Source: Sedimentisphaerales bacterium
GTDB lineage: Bacteria; Planctomycetota; Phycisphaerae; Sedimentisphaerales; Anaerobacaceae
Assembly: GCA_016932835.1 (NCBI GenBank)
Contig: JAFGCD010000093.1
Coordinates: forward strand, 1 to 43,245
Length of the DNA: 43,245 bases
Direction: 5' to 3'
Shown: piece after piece, positions 40,762 through 43,245 of the stretch
Layout of the letters: each line of letters starts with the position of its first letter
How positions within the stretch are numbered: the stretch's first letter is position 1
The notes under the pieces: model-generated
What the model was told of the DNA's origin: nothing
What the model saw: only the letters and a program-made list of their open reading frames with translations
Database searches by the model: none
Program-made: the position numbers and the translations under genes

Positions 40762-42210
40762 TCATTCCTCATCCTCGCCGAACATCCGCATCTGATACCG
40801 CTCCATTATGAACTTATTGACCGCCACATCAACAGGTATCGGGTACTCCCCGCTCCAACACGCCGTGCAGTAATGATCGTCGGGCAGGGCCGCGCAGCAT
40901 AACTGGCCCTTCAGCGAAATATAGCCGATGCTGTCAACTTCCAGAAAATCTCTTATCTCGTCGAAACTGCGCCCGTTCGCCAGCAGTTCGTCCTTGGTCG
41001 GAAAATCGACCCCGTAGAAGCAAGGATACCGTATCGGCGGACAGCTCACCCGCATGTGAATCTCCTTGGCCCCGGCCTGCCGAAGCGCCCGAATCTTGCC
41101 CCGCGTGGTAGTCCCGCGGACGATAGAATCGTCCACGACCACGATCCGCCTGTCCCGCACAACCTCCTTTACAACCGCTAACTTCAGCTTGACGGCCATC
41201 TCACGAAGCCGCTGGTCCGGCGCGATAAACGTCCTGCCCACGTAGTGACTGCGAACAAGCCCCATATCGAAAGGTATCCCGCTCTGCTCGGCGAACCCGA
41301 TCGCCGCTGATGTCCCCGAATCGGGAACCGGAATCACAACGTCGGCCTCAGCCGGGTGCTCGACGGCCAGCCGACGGCCTATCTTCTTTCGCAGCTCGTG
41401 CACGTTCTCGCCGAATATCGTGCTGTTCTGCTTGGCGAAATAGATATGCTCGAAGATGCAGTGCGCCGGAGTGACAGTTCCGGGCTCGACGAAAAATCGG
41501 CTCGTCAGGCCGTTCTTGTCCAGCCGCACTATCTCGCCCGGCTCGACTTCGCGAATCAGCTTCGCATCGATCGCATCGAAAGCGCAGGTCTCGCTCGCCA
41601 CAACATAAGCACCCTCCGCCATCCGCCCTATACACAAAGGACGAATCCCGTAAGGATCGCGAGCAGCGTCGATATGATCCGGAAACAAAAACACAAGACT
41701 GTAAGCCCCCTGGAGGTGGTTCAAGACATGCACCAGCGGATCGGACCTGCCCACGTGCGTCGGCTTGGCCAGAAGGTGCATGATAATCTCCGTATCGTTC
41801 GTCGATTTGAAAATGCTGCCGTAAGCCTCGTACTCGTCCCGCAGCAGTATCGCGTTAATCAGGTTCCCGTTGTGCGCTATCGCTACCTGGCCCCGGGAGT
41901 ACTCCGAAAGCAAAGGCTGGCAGTTGGCCGGGTTGCTCCCGCCCGTCGTCGAATAGCGAACATGGCCTATCGCTATAGGATTGGCCAGTTGCTTCAGCGC
42001 CCTGTTACCCGTCCGGAAGACCCTGCCGACCGTCCCCATCCCCGCGTACATCTGGATCTGCTCGCCGTCGCTCGAAGCTATCCCCGCCGACTCCTGCCCG
42101 CGATGCTGCAAACTGTACAGCGCCAGATACGCCTTCTGCACCGCGTCGTCGTCCCCGTAAATACCGAACAGACCGCAGTTCTCTTTCTTCTCTGAAACCG
42201 TTTCAGACAT
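40762..42210 (-). CDS. purF: Amidophosphoribosyltransferase (Fe-S type)
   Basis: A 482-residue enzyme for the first committed purine step. The N-terminus MSETVSEKKENCGLFGIYG has an 11-residue propeptide before catalytic Cys12, as in B. subtilis PurF. HRGQESAG, GHVRYSTTG (Arg for glutamine), HNGNLINA, and the PRPP loop IVVVDDSIVRGTT are all present. Cys in AHCIFEHIYF, SCPPIRYPC and CTACWSGEYP match the four [4Fe-4S] ligands of that type. I chose ATG 42210 (AGGA 6 bases upstream); the open frame runs back to 42513 without conservation. A good promoter lies upstream. Confidence 0.94.
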   Translation of the reverse strand: MSETVSEKKENCGLFGIYGDDDAVQKAYLALYSLQHRGQESAGIASSDGEQIQMYAGMGTVGRVFRTGNRALKQLANPIAIGHVRYSTTGGSNPANCQPLLSEYSRGQVAIAHNGNLINAILLRDEYEAYGSIFKSTNDTEIIMHLLAKPTHVGRSDPLVHVLNHLQGAYSLVFLFPDHIDAARDPYGIRPLCIGRMAEGAYVVASETCAFDAIDAKLIREVEPGEIVRLDKNGLTSRFFVEPGTVTPAHCIFEHIYFAKQNSTIFGENVHELRKKIGRRLAVEHPAEADVVIPVPDSGTSAAIGFAEQSGIPFDMGLVRSHYVGRTFIAPDQRLREMAVKLKLAVVKEVVRDRRIVVVDDSIVRGTTTRGKIRALRQAGAKEIHMRVSCPPIRYPCFYGVDFPTKDELLANGRSFDEIRDFLEVDSIGYISLKGQLCCAALPDDHYCTACWSGEYPIPVDVAVNKFIMERYQMRMFGEDEE

Positions 42211-42265
42211 AAGTCCTACGCAAACTACAAAATATCGACCCCGCTGCAATTCGACCCAAAAGAGC

Positions 42266-42294
42266 AGTCTAACCAATCGCCCCCGATAAGTCAA
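42266..42294 (-). promoter_or_regulatory. Predicted promoter of purF
   Basis: TTGACT (42294-42289), 17 bases, TAGACT (42271-42266), 56 bases before the purF ATG. Confidence 0.5.
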
Positions 42295-42394
42295 ACAACA
42301 TCCCCTCTTTTCAGAAGAAAACAGACCAGCCAGATTCTTGGCACCGATTCCGTCTTGGGCAATCCATCTGGGCAAGCACAATGAAGCCCCTCCG

Positions 42395-42433
42395 GTCATT
42401 GCGAGGCCTTTGAAAAAGGCCGTGGCAATCTCC
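42395..42433 (+). repeat. CATTGCGAG/GCAATCTC repeat with inner hairpin
   Basis: GTCATTGCGA ... GGCAATCTCC, with an internal perfect hairpin GGCCTTT (42405-42411) gaa AAAGGCC (42415-42421). Same family as the copy inside leuC. It lies in the 324-base gap between the thioesterase gene and purF, which otherwise contains only the purF promoter. Confidence 0.7.
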
Positions 42434-42534
42434 CTTTCCCACAACTTCTGCCCTGCCCGCCTCCAATCTGTAAATTGCAGTCTGCAATTCTTTCCCCGTC
42501 CAACTCTCCGCAACGCCCAATCCGGACAATCACG

Positions 42535-42951
42535 TCAGCCGGGATACATGAATTTCGGTATTCGCCTGACCGTCCCCTCGGGATTGACGCACGCCAGGAT
42601 AGTCCTCGCCTCGGCCACGAGCGTCCCGTCGCTAGGCCGCATCAGCCGATACGTATGCTCGACCTTGCCCGCAGTTACGCTCGAACAGGTCGTCTCTAAC
42701 TTGAGATTATCGTCGTAAAACGCAGGCCGCCGGTACCGGATATGCATCTCGGCCACCACGAAAAGATACCCCGCCGACTCCAGGTCCTTGTACGCCAGCC
42801 CGTTGGCCCGAAGAAGCTCCGTCCGCCCCATCTCAAGCCAAACCGGGTAAACGCTGTGATGAACCACCCCGGCCTGGTCCGTCTCGACGTACCGCGGAAC
42901 AATATCAATCACATGCATCTTAACAGTAGTCCGGTCGGGAAATTCAGCCAT
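42535..42951 (-). CDS. YbgC-like acyl-CoA thioesterase (4HBT fold)
   Basis: A 138-residue hot-dog protein. RYVETDQAGVVHHSVYPVWLEMGRTELLR is a canonical YbgC/4HBT signature, with catalytic Asp in the ETDQAG segment and the conserved H-x-x-Y-x-x-W-x-E. Hydrolyses short or medium acyl-CoA; related to the Tol-Pal-linked YbgC but without tol genes nearby. I chose ATG 42951, with GGAAGG upstream; the frame back to 43059 has no conservation. It precedes purF with a gap holding a repeat. Confidence 0.88.
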   Translation of the reverse strand: MAEFPDRTTVKMHVIDIVPRYVETDQAGVVHHSVYPVWLEMGRTELLRANGLAYKDLESAGYLFVVAEMHIRYRRPAFYDDNLKLETTCSSVTAGKVEHTYRLMRPSDGTLVAEARTILACVNPEGTVRRIPKFMYPG

Positions 42952-43214
42952 ACAAGCCTTCCAAATAAAACCACAATACCAGAATCCTCGACGCTTGAAA
43001 ACCACCGATTTCCAACATCCACACACAAAACACCCCGCCCCTTGTCCTAATGCCCCCAAGCCTCAATCTGCTTGTGTTTTCCGGTTTCAATTTCACCCAA
43101 TGCATGCTAAATTCATCGGATAGTATCTCTACGATGGAGTTCCACTGGAAACAGACCAACTAGTACTACAACGCTACAAAAGCTCAAGTGAAGTTATACT
43201 GCCAGCCGATGATA

Positions 43215-43242
43215 CTCCTGTAAATGATTATTTTTCAGGAGG
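43215..43242 (+). promoter_or_regulatory. Hairpin occluding a Shine-Dalgarno at the right edge
   Basis: CTCCTG (43215-43220) and CAGGAG (43236-43241) could pair and cover AGGAGG (43237-43242), the likely ribosome site of a gene just beyond the window. The stretch 42952-43214 holds no ORF I can support. Confidence 0.35.
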
Positions 43243-43245
43243 TTA

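Noticed and set aside
1..43245. CRISPR arrays, tRNA, rRNA or transposase genes
   Set aside because: No regularly spaced repeats, cloverleaf-like sequence, rRNA segments or DDE/recombinase motifs were recognised by eye.

Overview
The window looks like a chromosomal segment of a planctomycete, most likely class Phycisphaerae (Sedimentisphaerales-like), probably from an environmental or metagenomic assembly. This is inferred from several traits together: two surface proteins with a PEP-CTERM-like tail ending in WLRRRKAI or WLRCRKAI, a Tat-exported sulfatase, many plant-polysaccharide hydrolases, a DUF6485 Cys-rich protein, an ECF sigma factor paired with a membrane LolA-like protein, and GspG-like pseudopilins. 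No rRNA, tRNA, CRISPR array or classical transposase was seen.

Layout. 1-5794 (minus) is a polysaccharide-degradation operon: GH71/99-like protein with a CBM9-like tail, GH78 lipoprotein, NIPSNAP protein, and a GH57-like protein that runs off the left edge and is frameshifted near its start. 6060-6671 is a small bPH2 membrane protein. 6690-16142 (plus) is the leucine pathway: a promoter, a Leu-rich leader peptide, leuA, leuC, a decayed 1.35 kb insert, leuD, a hypothetical gene, a sulfatase, leuB, then an Obg/DRG-type GTPase with a TGS domain. 16128-22787 holds a giant GH127-CBM-GH51 arabinofuranosidase, a stand-alone GH51 and DUF6485. 22942-24803 (minus) is an ECF sigma factor and a membrane LolA-like partner. 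24950-27111 (minus) is purC coupled to an MFS transporter, and 27146-28335 is an HD protein divergent from a cupin.

28375-32448 (minus) is a BlaI-type repressor with its operator and a BlaR1-like M56 protease fused to two Clp-N repeats. 32679-36347 holds pseudopilin-like proteins, a 26-residue membrane peptide and the two PEP-CTERM proteins. 36387-37412 is a polytopic membrane protein. 37514-42951 (minus) is a purine block: YbgC-like thioesterase, purF, a decayed four-helix-bundle gene, purM, and a PurF paralogue whose catalytic Cys is Ser.

The most interesting material is not the core genes. Two decayed four-helix-bundle ('23S rRNA intervening-sequence protein') genes sit inside biosynthetic clusters (leuC/leuD and purF/purM), each bracketed by an inverted repeat. 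That suggests small IVS-like cassettes outside rRNA. A 92-bp palindromic repeat sits in frame inside leuC and adds about 30 residues. A leucine attenuator-like leader, possibly leaderless, precedes leuA. The M56-ClpN fusion, the GH127-CBM-GH51 fusion and a 61-bp duplication of a gene's 3' end are also unusual. All functional statements are from reading the sequence and from family knowledge; no database search was run.
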